NCBI GenBank assembly: GCA_009842245.1
Contig: VYFT01000083.1
Location: 42,474 to 94,925 of the forward strand
Origin: Gammaproteobacteria bacterium
Lineage (GTDB): Bacteria; Pseudomonadota; Gammaproteobacteria; Pseudomonadales; Azotimanducaceae
Direction of reading: 5' to 3'
Length of the DNA: 52,452 nucleotides
This document shows positions 16,460-27,300 of the stretch, one piece after another. The translations under genes and the position numbers were made by a program. Below the pieces are notes generated by a model. The model saw only the letters and a program-made list of their open reading frames with translations, was not told where the DNA came from and did no database searches. How positions within the stretch are numbered: the stretch's first letter is position 1; the number at the start of each line of letters is the position of its first letter.

Positions 16460-18298
16460 ATGGCAAATACTCCTACTAGCAAGTCTTCATACCGCAATTT
16501 GTGGTCTATCACGCGTGGGCATCGGACGCTGTACGTGCTTGCTACACTGTGCTCGACCCTTGCTATTGCTGGATTGATGGCAGTACCAGTCATTGCGATG
16601 TACGCAATTGATGTGGTTGAAAACCAGGATTTTGGAGCCGCAAACAAATTTCTGCTTCAATTAGCAAATTACTTTGGTGCGGCGACACCCTTTGCGAGCT
16701 ATTTGGTGATCTCGGCGATTATTGGTGTGATTGTTACGACTTTGGCCAGTGTGCTACAGTTTCTTCGAGGTCGGTTGTCTGCAGTAGCATCTGAAGGATT
16801 CGCGAAACAATTGCGGGAATCGTTGTATGACCGGACCAATCACGCGCAGGCAAAGTTCTTTGACCATGAAGAGGTTGGCGATTTGGTGCAACGCTGTACT
16901 TCTGACGTGGAAACCTTACGCCAATTCATGCACAACGATGTCGACGCTCTTGCGCGCGCACTACTCCTTGTGTTCGTCATGGTTCCGATTCTGCTTTGGC
17001 GTCATCCCACATTGACCTTTTACAGCGTAATGCTCCTACCAATAATTGTCGCGGGCGGCATCGTCTTCTTTCGATTTGTTGCCAAGCTGTTTAGAGCTGC
17101 GGACGAAGCGGAAGGTAAGCTAACAGCGGTTCTGCAAGAAAATCTCACCGGTGTGCGCGTTGTCCAGGCGTTCGCGCGGGAAGAGTTTGAGTACAAGAGA
17201 TTTGATCGCGAAAACCAGAACTTTCGCGACAAATACATTCGTATGACGAACTATGAGTCTTGGTACTGGGGTATTAGTGACTTCGTTTGTACCGTGCAGA
17301 TAAGCATCGTCACGATTGGGGGCGGATATCTACTCGCGCAGGGTCAACTTTCCACTGGGGAGTTGTTGCTGTTTGTGACACTAGCGAGTATCGTGGTTTG
17401 GAGAATTCGCCAACTGATTGATGTCGTCGAACGGGCGGGCAAAACTCTCGTTTCTTTAGAACGGGTTCAATACCTCCTCAACGCCGAACAAGAACCTGTT
17501 CAAGAGCGTCCAAAAGATCTAAGAACACGGGGACGAATCGTATTTTCGAATGTATCTCTTGCCTACAACGACACAGCAGAACATATCAAGAATATTGATC
17601 TGACGATCGAACCAGGGGAGAAGATCGGCCTTGTCGGTCCGCCTGGATCGGGCAAGTCAACGCTTATCCGCGCTTTGTTGCGTTTCTATCCCATCAAGAG
17701 CGGGAGTATCTTGTTGGACGGAAAAGACATTCATTCGATCGACGTTGATTGGTTGCGTCAGCAACTAGCTTGTGTACTGCAAGAGCCGTTTCTATTCTCG
17801 CGAACAGTAAGGGAAAACTTACTGTTAGGAAAACGCGATGCTGTCGAACAAGAACTCGTTGATGCCACAAGAAAGTCGCTTATGCACGAGACCATAACAG
17901 GTTTTCCAAATGGCTACGACACGCGAATCGGGGAGCGCGGAGTAAACCTGTCTGGTGGCCAGCGCCAACGATTGGCCTTAGCCCGAGCACTCGTTACCAA
18001 AGCACCAGTCTTGATCTTAGACGACGTGTTGTCGGGTGTAGATACGCATACGGAGAATGAGATTCTCGCGAATCTCGCGAACAAAGAACATCAACCCACA
18101 ACCATTATTGTCGCCCATCGATTGACGACGATACGGAATGTGGATCGCATTGTCGTGATGGAACAGGGTCGCATAGTGCAAGTTGGGTCTCATGCTCAGC
18201 TTTTCGCGGAACCTGGTCCTTATCGTGAATTGTGCGACATCCAAGGTCTACTCGACGAGAGTATTCAATACGAAACGGAGCTTGCCGCGAATGGCTGA
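16460..18298 (+). CDS. ABC exporter half-transporter with degenerate ATPase site
   Basis: An MsbA/LmrA-type half-transporter of 612 residues: six membrane helices in the first ~330 residues, then the nucleotide-binding domain. Walker A is GPPGSGKST, the signature is LSGGQ at 497-501 (LSGGQRQRLALARAL) and the H-loop is IIVAHRL. After Walker B (LILD) the catalytic Glu is replaced by Asp522 (LILDDVLSG instead of DEATS), a feature of the non-hydrolysing half of heterodimeric exporters. The gene overlaps the next half-transporter by 8 bases. The partner carries the complementary defects, so the two proteins should pair. The substrate is unknown; the likely role is export of lipid or amphipathic compounds across the inner membrane. 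Confidence 0.9.
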   Translation: MANTPTSKSSYRNLWSITRGHRTLYVLATLCSTLAIAGLMAVPVIAMYAIDVVENQDFGAANKFLLQLANYFGAATPFASYLVISAIIGVIVTTLASVLQFLRGRLSAVASEGFAKQLRESLYDRTNHAQAKFFDHEEVGDLVQRCTSDVETLRQFMHNDVDALARALLLVFVMVPILLWRHPTLTFYSVMLLPIIVAGGIVFFRFVAKLFRAADEAEGKLTAVLQENLTGVRVVQAFAREEFEYKRFDRENQNFRDKYIRMTNYESWYWGISDFVCTVQISIVTIGGGYLLAQGQLSTGELLLFVTLASIVVWRIRQLIDVVERAGKTLVSLERVQYLLNAEQEPVQERPKDLRTRGRIVFSNVSLAYNDTAEHIKNIDLTIEPGEKIGLVGPPGSGKSTLIRALLRFYPIKSGSILLDGKDIHSIDVDWLRQQLACVLQEPFLFSRTVRENLLLGKRDAVEQELVDATRKSLMHETITGFPNGYDTRIGERGVNLSGGQRQRLALARALVTKAPVLILDDVLSGVDTHTENEILANLANKEHQPTTIIVAHRLTTIRNVDRIVVMEQGRIVQVGSHAQLFAEPGPYRELCDIQGLLDESIQYETELAANG

Positions 18299-20135
18299 TA
18301 GTAGTTCTGCAGAACCCTTTGAACTCAAAGACGAGTTTCAAGACACCGAAAAAGCGCAGATGGAATTCCATCTATGGCGTAGACTGTTCGGCTACATCCT
18401 AAGGTATAAGGCGCACTTATCAATTATTGCGTTTTGCGGGGCGGTCACGGGAGCAACTGAATTATTTCCTGGCTTGATCACCATGGGAATGGTCTCTGAC
18501 GTCCAAGCAAACGGTCCATATGCGAACCTCTCGGTATGGGCCATTCTGATCTTACTATCGGGCTTGATCGCTAGTTCGGTAGTAAGCGGGTTTGTGATGT
18601 TTGTCTGTAAAGTTCGATCGAATACGAGCTATACCATTCGAGACGATGCATTCCGCAACATTCAGCAGCAGTCATTTCGCTTTTTCGATCGCCGACCCGT
18701 AGGCTGGTTGATGGCGCGGCTGATGTCAGATTGTGAGCGTCTGTCAAACATTTTGACGTGGGCATTTCTCGACTTTACGTGGGGCACCACGATGATGCTA
18801 TCGTTTGCCAGCGTGATGCTGATACTTAACTGGAAACTAGCCTTGTTCGCGTTTGCATTTATCCCGGTGATCGCTTGGATCACTGTGAAATTACGACGCT
18901 CTATATTGAGAACCGCGCGTGAAGTACGTTCAACAAATTCGATTCTCACGGGCACGATCAACGAAAGCATTATGGGCGTCCTCACTAGTAAGTCGTTCGT
19001 GCAACAAGAGAATCATCTCAAAGATCTTCAACAAACCACCGATAAACTCTATAAGTCTTCAGTCGAAAACCTTACATTGTCGGCCGTTTACGTGCCCATA
19101 GTGATGACTACGGGGAGCATGATCACTGGTATTACCCTAGCCATTGGTGGAATAGAAGTGGTGCAAGGAGTTTTTGCTGTCACAGTGTTTCTTGCGTTTA
19201 TGATGTGGGTGCGCTACTTCTTAGAACCAGCCATGGAAATGGCTGCTTGGTTCACCGAAATGCAAACTGCACAAGCTTCCGCGGAACGTGTACTGGCTGT
19301 TATGGACGCTCAACCTGACATTGTTTCACGTTCAGATAGCCCTTTCTCAATTCCTAGTGCGATTTCATCGATTCGAGTGTCAGAATTGGGCTTCGCTTAC
19401 GATTCCGGCGTGCCAGTACTCCACGATATCAACTTCAGTATCAATGCTGGTGAGTCACTGGCCATCGTAGGTCACACCGGCGGGGGTAAGACGACGCTCG
19501 TGAATCTTCTATGCCGGTTTTACGAACCAACCTCTGGTGTTATCGAAGTGAACGGTATCGACTATCGGGAGTTTCCGCTGAATTGGTATCGCTCACAACT
19601 TGGGGTTGTTCTACAGCACGCCCACGTATTTTCTGGTCCTATTCTCGAGAACATTCGTTACGGCCGTATCGAAGCCACTGACGAAGAAGTATTAGCTGCC
19701 GCACACCTTGCTGGTGCACACGATTTCATCGAAGCAATGGAAGACGGTTATCAGACTAATGCTGGCGCGGGCGGTAGCAAGTTGTCTGCTGGTCAGAAAC
19801 AACTAGTTTCGATCGCGCGTGCGTTGTTGTCAGATCCACAGATTCTGGTTCTGGACGAAGCTACTAGCTCAGTCGACACAGACACGGAACGGCACATTCA
19901 GCAGGGTATTGAACAACTACTGCGGGAGCGTATATGTTTTATCATTGCGCATCGACTTTCGACCATCCGAAATGTCGATAAGATCGCGTTCGTTGAGAAC
20001 GGTCGGATCGTCGAATTTGGATCCCATAGTGAGTTGCTTCGACAAGGAGGCTTATACGCCAATATGTACCAGCAACAGAGTCTTCGCGAGGCTGTTCGGT
20101 CGAGCTTTGAATTAGCAGAGCGCGCAAGCAACTAA
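18291..20135 (+). CDS. ABC exporter half-transporter, catalytic partner
   Basis: 614 residues from the ATG at 18291, preceded by GGAG. The frame opens further upstream inside the previous gene, but that part is not protein-like. Six membrane helices are followed by an NBD with Walker A GHTGGGKTT, Walker B plus catalytic Glu523 (LVLDEATSS) and H-loop IIAHRL. The signature is LSAGQ (498-502) rather than LSGGQ. In a heterodimer this signature would face the Walker B of the upstream subunit, which lacks Glu, giving one degenerate and one consensus ATP site as in TM287/288-like transporters. Stop and start overlap (ATGGCTGA), implying coupled translation. Confidence 0.9.
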   Translation: MADSSSAEPFELKDEFQDTEKAQMEFHLWRRLFGYILRYKAHLSIIAFCGAVTGATELFPGLITMGMVSDVQANGPYANLSVWAILILLSGLIASSVVSGFVMFVCKVRSNTSYTIRDDAFRNIQQQSFRFFDRRPVGWLMARLMSDCERLSNILTWAFLDFTWGTTMMLSFASVMLILNWKLALFAFAFIPVIAWITVKLRRSILRTAREVRSTNSILTGTINESIMGVLTSKSFVQQENHLKDLQQTTDKLYKSSVENLTLSAVYVPIVMTTGSMITGITLAIGGIEVVQGVFAVTVFLAFMMWVRYFLEPAMEMAAWFTEMQTAQASAERVLAVMDAQPDIVSRSDSPFSIPSAISSIRVSELGFAYDSGVPVLHDINFSINAGESLAIVGHTGGGKTTLVNLLCRFYEPTSGVIEVNGIDYREFPLNWYRSQLGVVLQHAHVFSGPILENIRYGRIEATDEEVLAAAHLAGAHDFIEAMEDGYQTNAGAGGSKLSAGQKQLVSIARALLSDPQILVLDEATSSVDTDTERHIQQGIEQLLRERICFIIAHRLSTIRNVDKIAFVENGRIVEFGSHSELLRQGGLYANMYQQQSLREAVRSSFELAERASN

Positions 20136-20216
20136 TTTACTAGCAAGCGAGGCCCGATGATACAAAACCCTCGTGCCTACTTCGAGACCCCTGAATGCAA
20201 AAGAGGAATTCAATCC

Positions 20217-21128
20217 ATGACGAAATCGACTTATATACTTTTCTCCATCCTTACAGTTTGTCTCGTTGCTGGAAACATTCATGCCGACGCTCTCAAGGGA
20301 ATGTATATCAGCACAAATTTAGGGTTGGCCACCACCTCGAGCTTCGATTATCTTGGATCATCGACTGATCAAGGTAGCGTCTGTGATCCGATTATCAATC
20401 CCAACGAGGAATCCAGGCAGATAGCAGGTTGTCCTACGGAAGGAACGGGATGGTTGTCGAAGTTTGACAGCGCGTCAGGTATTGCAACCGCAATCATCGT
20501 TGGTCGGCACGTCGATGGATCAGGTATTTTGAAGAAACTCTCTATTGAGCTTGAGTATTCATACGGAGAGTCTTCTCTGGATCAGACACAATCCATCCGA
20601 AGTCGGTCGGGAGTTGCACGCGATAAGTTGAATAACGAGATCTACCGAGCTCAGGAACATATCGGAAAAATCACATCGCAATCTGTTTTTGCAAATCTGA
20701 GATACAACTTTCGATCACAGCACAAGACTCGACCCTATTTAGGAGCTGGTTTTGGTCTTGTTAAGACTTCAATATACGGGGGTAGGATTTGGGTTAGAAA
20801 CAACGACTGGACACAAATTACTACTGGCTCTTCCTTACCGAATTCTGAAGAGGTAAGAAGGAATCTTGCGGGTACCACTAGTTCGGTCCATGAGACATTA
20901 AACGACTCGTCGACAACGATGCAATTTTTCGCGGGCGTCGATCTGCAAATCAACGACACAACATCGATTGGTCTGCGAGGAAAATTCTTGCAAGTGGAGT
21001 CATTTGAGGCGACTGGCGGATTGGATGTGCTTCGAAGTCATGAGGTTCCGGAAAGTTATTCCAGTAAACGAGAACTGGAGTCGCTTCGGGTCGTTGGGGT
21101 AGGACTGACAGTTACTATCCAGCTGTAA
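20217..21128 (+). CDS. Outer-membrane beta-barrel protein
   Basis: 303 residues from the ATG at 20217, preceded by AAGAGGA at good spacing; the longer frame to 20157 is not needed. A signal peptide is evident (MTKSTYILFSILTVCLVAG, cleavage near IHADA). The mature part has alternating beta strands, a cysteine pair in an early loop (VCDP...GCPT), RPYLGAGFGLVK and a C-terminal strand ending VTIQL. It is a relative of the barrel at 7937-8836. It lies 81 bases after the ABC pair and may belong to the same transcript, but a functional link is not shown. Confidence 0.7.
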   Translation: MTKSTYILFSILTVCLVAGNIHADALKGMYISTNLGLATTSSFDYLGSSTDQGSVCDPIINPNEESRQIAGCPTEGTGWLSKFDSASGIATAIIVGRHVDGSGILKKLSIELEYSYGESSLDQTQSIRSRSGVARDKLNNEIYRAQEHIGKITSQSVFANLRYNFRSQHKTRPYLGAGFGLVKTSIYGGRIWVRNNDWTQITTGSSLPNSEEVRRNLAGTTSSVHETLNDSSTTMQFFAGVDLQINDTTSIGLRGKFLQVESFEATGGLDVLRSHEVPESYSSKRELESLRVVGVGLTVTIQL

Positions 21129-21261
21129 GAAACACGAGCTCGATACCTGCGGTAAACCGACAGAGAGGGGTTGAGAACGCACGCTCAAATTTCGTACGCA
21201 CGATACACGCGAGAAACTAAAATGGTTGAGGTGTTGTCTATGTTACAACAAGGAGAGATCA

Positions 21262-23538
21262 ATGAAACGATTTGAACTCAAATCAACGCGCAACTTCAAG
21301 CACGTTTCACTTCCTGGGTTGTGTCTGGTACTAGGAGTCTGGCTTCTTGTACAAACAGGATGTTCTCGCGGTCCAGAGCCCGTAGCGCTCGAGCTGGAGA
21401 TCGAAGAAGACACGTCTGTTTCGATCACTCTTACTACGGCAAGCCCTTCTGATAGTGGTGTCAAGTTCCAAATTTCGTCTTTACCAATACACGGATCAGT
21501 TAGTGGAACTCCACCAAAAGTTCGTTATACACCTCCAGCAAACTATTTTGGCGACGATCAGTTTGAGTATGTGACTCTACGTGGAAACGGACGTGTGTCC
21601 AATCCCGCAACCGTCAAAATAGACGTTGCCGCGGTCAATGATCCTCCCGTCGCTGAATCGCTTGAAGCAACCACGGGAGTTAATAGTACGGTCCTGATTC
21701 AACCACAGGCAATTGACGTGGATGGAACAGTCGTGGAATACCAAATTACCGAGTCTCCCGGTTATGGAAAGGCCGAGTTAGTCGGTGAGCAGTTTCGGTA
21801 TACCCCACGTACTGGATTTCTCGGCGAAGATTCCTTCGAATATGTTGCGATTGATGAAACTGGCTTGCAATCCGCAAAAGCTCAAGTAACAGTACGCGTT
21901 AGCGTACGACACCAACCACAGGTCGAAGTAGCTCAGCAATCAGAGGCAAGTGAGTCTCTAGATGCGAGCGCAGAGCCAACCGAGGCAGTAACGACTACGA
22001 CACCTGACACCATCACCCCAACCAATGTCCCGGACAACTCTGTTCCTACCGTAGAAGACGTGGAAGTGGTTGTGTCCGAAGATTCTGATGTACTTGTCGA
22101 GTTGAACGCCACCGATTCCGATGGCACGGTCTCCCGTTTCGGCATCACGACTTTACCGTTGTACGGAACACTCATTGGGACAGGTTCAAAACGAACTTAC
22201 GCACCCAATGAGAACTATTTTGGTGCGGATTCGTTCGCGTATGTCGCAATTGACGATCAAGGTGGAGTTTCGAAACCAGCAGTAGTCTCGATTACCGTTG
22301 ATTCAGTCAATGATCGTCCGACCGCAGACTCGTCAAGCTGGGTTACTGTGGAAGACAGCACTGGAATTTACATTGATCTTCGTACGGACGACCTGGATGG
22401 AACAGTGAGCAGTATTTCGGTAGTAAAAGCTCCGAGACACGGTAGGATCGATGATGTTGGCAATAATCGGTTGTTGTATGTACCCTATGAAAACTTTTCA
22501 GGATATGACTCTTTCCAATGGGTCGCGATCGACGATGAAGGTGCTCGAAGCATAGAGGCAACGACTACGATAACTGTGTCCGAACAACCGGACCCACCTT
22601 CGATTCGCCTGAGAAAGACTCAATACGAAACCACAGTCGGCGAACACATTGATTTTGATATCAGAGTCACCGACCCAGAGAATGATGTTGATCGTTTTGA
22701 AGTTCGTCAAACACAGCGCGCCAATGGCAAGTTTGTTCCAAACAGAGGCTCTATCAGCCAGCTAAAGCATCTGCGTTTTGAAGCGACGAAGCGTGGCGTC
22801 AGTACTTACGGTTTAGAGGTGCGAGATCGATCTGGGTTGACTGCCTTTACGACGTTCACAATAGAGGTAGTTAATACACCTCCGATAGTTCAGTTGCCAA
22901 TACCAAGTTACGATCGAACGGCTGGGACGGTGAGTTTCCGTCTGCGAGCGCATGATCCTGATGGTACGATCGATCACTTTGTGATTCAGACTATTGACAA
23001 CCGCAGAGCTGGCAGCATTAAGGTGAATGGAAAGAGCGTAACAGATGCCGTATCGTTTACTACCGGCGGATCGTGTGAAACGGAAGACGGGGCTTGGTGT
23101 ACACTGAATGTCAAGTACAAGCCAGACGTGATTGACGGGCACTCACGACGAATCCGGGTTTACGCGGTCGACGATGAGGGAGCGTCCTCTCCAAAAGACT
23201 TTATCAGAATTGAAACGAGACAGTTGCGAGTCGCCAGTCACGTCGAAGATGACGAAGAAGAAGACGATGATGGTACCGTTTGGACTCCGCCGAACCCCCG
23301 CATACCACCTTATGCCCCTACAGACCCGCCGGAACCAGTGACACCGCCGCCGGATAATACCGAGACAACGCGCCCCGGTGTGACCCCACCAGTAGTTGAA
23401 GAAGAGGAAGATGAAGAAGACGACACAGAGGATGAGCCGGAACGGGATTCAGCCGAAGTAATCGCCGAACGCGTCGATAAAGAAGAGATCAAGCAAGTAA
23501 CCGATCCAAACCGAGAGGTACCACGCGAGCGTCGATAG
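21262..23538 (+). CDS. Lipoprotein with tandem Ig-like (cadherin-like) repeats
   Basis: 758 residues from the ATG at 21262, chosen because AAGGAGAG lies six bases upstream. The N-terminal hydrophobic segment ends in LLVQTGC, a plausible though atypical lipobox. At least four repeats of about 85 residues follow (about 45-130, 132-215, 262-350, 352-440). Each has the pattern D-x-DGTV...P.YG....Y.P...F.G.DSF.YVAIDD.G, typical of bacterial Ig-like/VCBS-type domains. Two more diverged units follow (about 445-650). The tail (about 660-758) is very acidic and proline-rich, then basic. It is probably anchored to the outer membrane and projects as an extended rod for adhesion or matrix contact. A strong terminator lies downstream. 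Confidence 0.75.
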   Translation: MKRFELKSTRNFKHVSLPGLCLVLGVWLLVQTGCSRGPEPVALELEIEEDTSVSITLTTASPSDSGVKFQISSLPIHGSVSGTPPKVRYTPPANYFGDDQFEYVTLRGNGRVSNPATVKIDVAAVNDPPVAESLEATTGVNSTVLIQPQAIDVDGTVVEYQITESPGYGKAELVGEQFRYTPRTGFLGEDSFEYVAIDETGLQSAKAQVTVRVSVRHQPQVEVAQQSEASESLDASAEPTEAVTTTTPDTITPTNVPDNSVPTVEDVEVVVSEDSDVLVELNATDSDGTVSRFGITTLPLYGTLIGTGSKRTYAPNENYFGADSFAYVAIDDQGGVSKPAVVSITVDSVNDRPTADSSSWVTVEDSTGIYIDLRTDDLDGTVSSISVVKAPRHGRIDDVGNNRLLYVPYENFSGYDSFQWVAIDDEGARSIEATTTITVSEQPDPPSIRLRKTQYETTVGEHIDFDIRVTDPENDVDRFEVRQTQRANGKFVPNRGSISQLKHLRFEATKRGVSTYGLEVRDRSGLTAFTTFTIEVVNTPPIVQLPIPSYDRTAGTVSFRLRAHDPDGTIDHFVIQTIDNRRAGSIKVNGKSVTDAVSFTTGGSCETEDGAWCTLNVKYKPDVIDGHSRRIRVYAVDDEGASSPKDFIRIETRQLRVASHVEDDEEEDDDGTVWTPPNPRIPPYAPTDPPEPVTPPPDNTETTRPGVTPPVVEEEEDEEDDTEDEPERDSAEVIAERVDKEEIKQVTDPNREVPRERR

Positions 23539-23575
23539 TGAAAACTTGACGAAAGTTTCCCAGACACTGGACTGC

Positions 23576-23608
23576 AGAAAAGCCGTCTTAAAGACGGCTT
23601 TTCTCTTA
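23576..23608. terminator. Bidirectional rho-independent terminator
   Basis: A hairpin with arms AGAAAAGCCGTC and GACGGCTTTTCT around a five-base TTAAA loop, followed by T-rich sequence on both strands. It sits between the convergent Ig-like lipoprotein and barrel genes and can serve both. Confidence 0.9.
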
Positions 23609-23672
23609 CTTCTGTACTTCCAGAAACGTCCTTCTAGATTGCTTGCTTACTTCGTTCCTTGCGCGTTTCCGG

Positions 23673-24245
23673 TTAGAAACGGTATCTAATGATTGAATTG
23701 AATGTTAGAGTTTCGGCATCCCCGGTGTATTGGGTAACAGAAAATTCGAGGGACGAAGAATCATTCAAGTTATAGATCATACCACCCGAAAAGAAGGCGG
23801 CGGTACCACTGCCTTCGCAATCTTGTTCTAAAGCACAATAGTCCACCCCACCAATAACGTAGCGTTCAAATTTGGCTGTATAGTTGGTCAACCCACCTTT
23901 GACGACGCCAAAAGTCTTGTCGCTAAAAGGCATTGTAAACGTGCCCCCGATTGAAAGGTAGGTGTTCCCAACGGTCGATATGTCAAAAGAACCAACAGGT
24001 GTGCCCAAATTAGCGAGCAGAGTGTTCGGTCTGACTTCAGGTGCGCGATCAACCAACGCCTCAACGCCAAATCGTTCACTGAACTGTAGACCCAGCCCTG
24101 CTCGAAAACCAGCTCCATCACCGACTTTGGTTTCAATATCCTCATCGAACATAGAGAATCCAACAAACCCGTACCACTGAAATTCTTGCGTAGAGCAAGG
24201 AGTTGCAACAATAAGAAGGGAAAAGAGAATGATTGCATGCTTCAT
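23673..24245 (-). CDS. Small outer-membrane beta-barrel protein
   Basis: 190 residues from the ATG at 24245; a GTG at 24260 is an alternative start. The signal peptide MKHAIILFSLLIVATPCSTQ is clear. The mature part reads as an eight-strand OmpA/OmpX-like barrel: WYGFVGFSMFDEDIETKVG, GFRAGLGLQFSERFGVEAL, and a final strand ending IIRYRF with the C-terminal Phe used by the BAM machinery. Two cysteines in a loop (CALEQDC) could form a disulfide. It lies downstream of the large S8 protease on the same strand with a 125-base gap. It shares strand features (ERFGVE versus EWFGLE) with the three barrels at 32.5-35.2 kb. Function unknown. Confidence 0.7.
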   Translation of the reverse strand: MKHAIILFSLLIVATPCSTQEFQWYGFVGFSMFDEDIETKVGDGAGFRAGLGLQFSERFGVEALVDRAPEVRPNTLLANLGTPVGSFDISTVGNTYLSIGGTFTMPFSDKTFGVVKGGLTNYTAKFERYVIGGVDYCALEQDCEGSGTAAFFSGGMIYNLNDSSSLEFSVTQYTGDAETLTFNSIIRYRF

Positions 24246-24370
24246 AGGAAAATTTCTCACAACACTTGCCTAAAAATAGGAATGGACAATAAACATTCTG
24301 GTGTCCCATTCTCTCAGTCTGGTACGTGTTGTGTCCATCAGCTTGAGGCACTTAACATCTACGAAGGATC

Positions 24371-27300
24371 CTAATTGGACGAAGTGTTCACAGTCAGCAC
24401 GTCGCTTGAGTAATAGCCGCGGGGTTCCTCATTCTCCACATCGTCTATGTCAATCTCTGCGTCAAATACCAACCGATAGTCACCATCGTTGTCGGGTGCA
24501 TATGGACACAATTGATTGTCGGTTCGAGCTTGTCCACTTACCTGCGTCCATTCTTCGACTCCGTCATCGTCCGTATCTTGGCGGACCTGCCATTCGGAGC
24601 TATGTACTGTGTAGGATACTCCGTCGATATCGAAACTGTTGAATTCGGTACACTCATTGAATGTGCGACTTCCCAATTTAATAGAGTTTACTTCCACATC
24701 CATGGCTACTAAGCGAACTATGTATCTGTCGTAAGATTCGAGTTGATCTTCAGGTCTTGGAAGAGTACTCTCCCCAGTGACTCGCTCAAAACGATGAATG
24801 GAATCTATCCAGTCATCTACCACAACATACGAGTACTGGCCATTTATCGTGCTGAAACCAAACGCATCATCCAAGTCATTGAATACCGGAAGTTGATTTC
24901 CATATCGATCAGGTTGCTCGTCCGACGACCAGTCGGAAATGTAGAGTTCACCTTCGGTCGCGTCGTAGGTAGCTACAAAATTCATAAAACGACAAAAGAC
25001 TTCTATCGTAGGTTGTCTGGTTCTGTGAACACTACTGATCTGACATTGCCCCTCATCCCAACGTGTACGAGGACGCCGAATGTGCGTGGGGAAGAACTGA
25101 AAATAATCAATGTAATAATTTTCCACTGCGCCAACGGCCGTTGGTGAATCACGGTTTGCGGTTAGGTTAAAGACTGCTATCGATGGATTTCTCCTCCCTA
25201 CCGCGAATAAGTAGTTTCCAGTTGCATCGACCACGAGACTCGCGCCATCGAATCGGTCGGAATCTTCATCAACACCGACACGCGTTAACCAATCTGAATG
25301 GAGGGTATCTGAGGCAACGTGCAGCGTTCCCCTTTCGATATCTCTAGAAAAGGTAAACAAGCGATCTTCGGACATGCCATAGATACGGGACTGACCCGGA
25401 TCAAAGGTCGCAGATTGCAAACCGTCTAGATCGAGGAGTTGATCTTTTAAAGAGTGTGGTCTCAGTGAAGCGGTAGCAACTTGTAGAAGTGTTATTTCAC
25501 AAGGTCCGTCTACGCGGTATGCAGCGATCGTGTCTTCTCCAATTTTGTAGATGAAACGTCCGGTACCGTCTTGAAGGACCTGGTTAGTGTCTAGCTGCCA
25601 ATCATCATCTACGTTACAGTTTGAAACCTCCCGGTCGGATTGATCTAAGCCCTCAAATATTTTGAATCCATTTTCTGCGGGAACATACAATGTTCGTCGC
25701 TTTTCATTCCATGCAATTACCGAAAGATCTGAGATTTCAACTGTCTCTTCGTCTGCGTCTTCATATGGGATGGTTTCAATGACATTCAGATCGTTCTCGT
25801 CGCCAGATAGCCCTAACACGAGCATTTCATCCTCAAGAGTCAGAAGAAGTTTGTTTAGATCACGTCCAGCTAGTACACCAGAAATAGGATCGATGAGTTC
25901 TTCGATGTTGTTGTCGATAGGGCTGCCGATTTCATAAAAGTGTAAGTCACTAGTTATCCAGTGGGGTATATCTGTCGGTTCCCACGAAACGTCGATCTCA
26001 GCTTGACGCGTTGACAATGCCGTGGTATTGCTACGTAGTGCGACCTGGATTCGATACGCAGTCCCTTCCGTTGGTTTGAATATTGCTTCCGGTTTTCCAG
26101 AAATAATGAATGAACGATCCGTTGAAGTTACAAGATCCCACTTGTTATTCGCTTCATCGCGTTCGTGAATGGCAAGGAAATATTGGTCGGTAGCACGTTG
26201 GAGTTCTGCATCTTCCCAGGTTTCAGTGGAAAATTTCATCCAGTTTTCAAAACCGCCAGGCGCGGTCCATGTACCCCAAACTGAGGAATGCACGCCAGCA
26301 CTTGTTACTCCGTTAGCACGAGACTCGTCGGGTGTCGTCGTGGCGTACTTCAGGGCTAGGCTTGTGGACCCGGTTGATCCAGTCAACGTAAGAGGAGAAA
26401 TGATACTGTCGCCTTCGGGAGTACGCCCCCATTGGAAGGTATTATTGGAACTATCGAATGTATACTCCAAACCACTGTTGCGATGCAAGGCGATGTAGTA
26501 TGTAGTGTCGCTTGTCGCGTCGAGCACGAATTCCGGTCCGGTTTCTACGAGCGACAGCGTGCTCAGACTTGAACCAGTAAAGACACTCAAAGTATCAACC
26601 TGCGCGTTCTGGATACGAAAAGTAAATTGATTTGAACTTGGAGCTTCCCACACCCACCAAAGTGAATGCGATGTTGTGGCAGTTGGTTCACCTTCTTCAA
26701 TGGTACGGGCGACACCAAAACAGGGATTACACTTCGTTCGGGAACCTTGGGGACCGGAAATGGAAGCGGCGTTCGAGAACATGTCATTGGGCATCAGATC
26801 CTCACTCTCTCCTTCCTCCCACGACAGCTCATACGACCCCTGAAAGTCGGTAAACTGCGCATCGGAACTCACGCAAATCTGGTATTCTTGATTTTCGACA
26901 ACCGGCACAGTAGCTTCGAAAAACGAAGGATCTGAAACTAAACGAAGATTGCCTACCGAATCGCCAAGATAGACAAGAACCTGGGGAGAGTCGTCGAAAT
27001 AGGTTGCTTCAGCTTCAAAGGTCCAAACTCCCGTCGATGGAGCAGTCCATTTAAACCAAGTCGAACCCACAGATACGTGCCCGCCAGGTTCACCGCGTTC
27101 TACGGTCGCGTACGCGTTATTACCCGAAACATCACCGCTTATTCCTGAGATTTGAGATCGATCAGCGAAATCGTCATTGACTGGTTTCGTGTCTAGTTTT
27201 TGCCACGTAAATTCTAGTTCCGGTACTCGTATCGTCCAGTAGGTGTTGACACGTAGATAGTAATCTGTATCGGGCTGGAGATAGAACTCGTGCAAGTCCG

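Noticed and set aside
21933-22175. Minus-strand Ser/Thr/Val-rich frames within the Ig-like gene, and similar frames elsewhere
   Set aside because: Shadows of the coding strand; low-complexity translations of repeat DNA without starts or ribosome sites.
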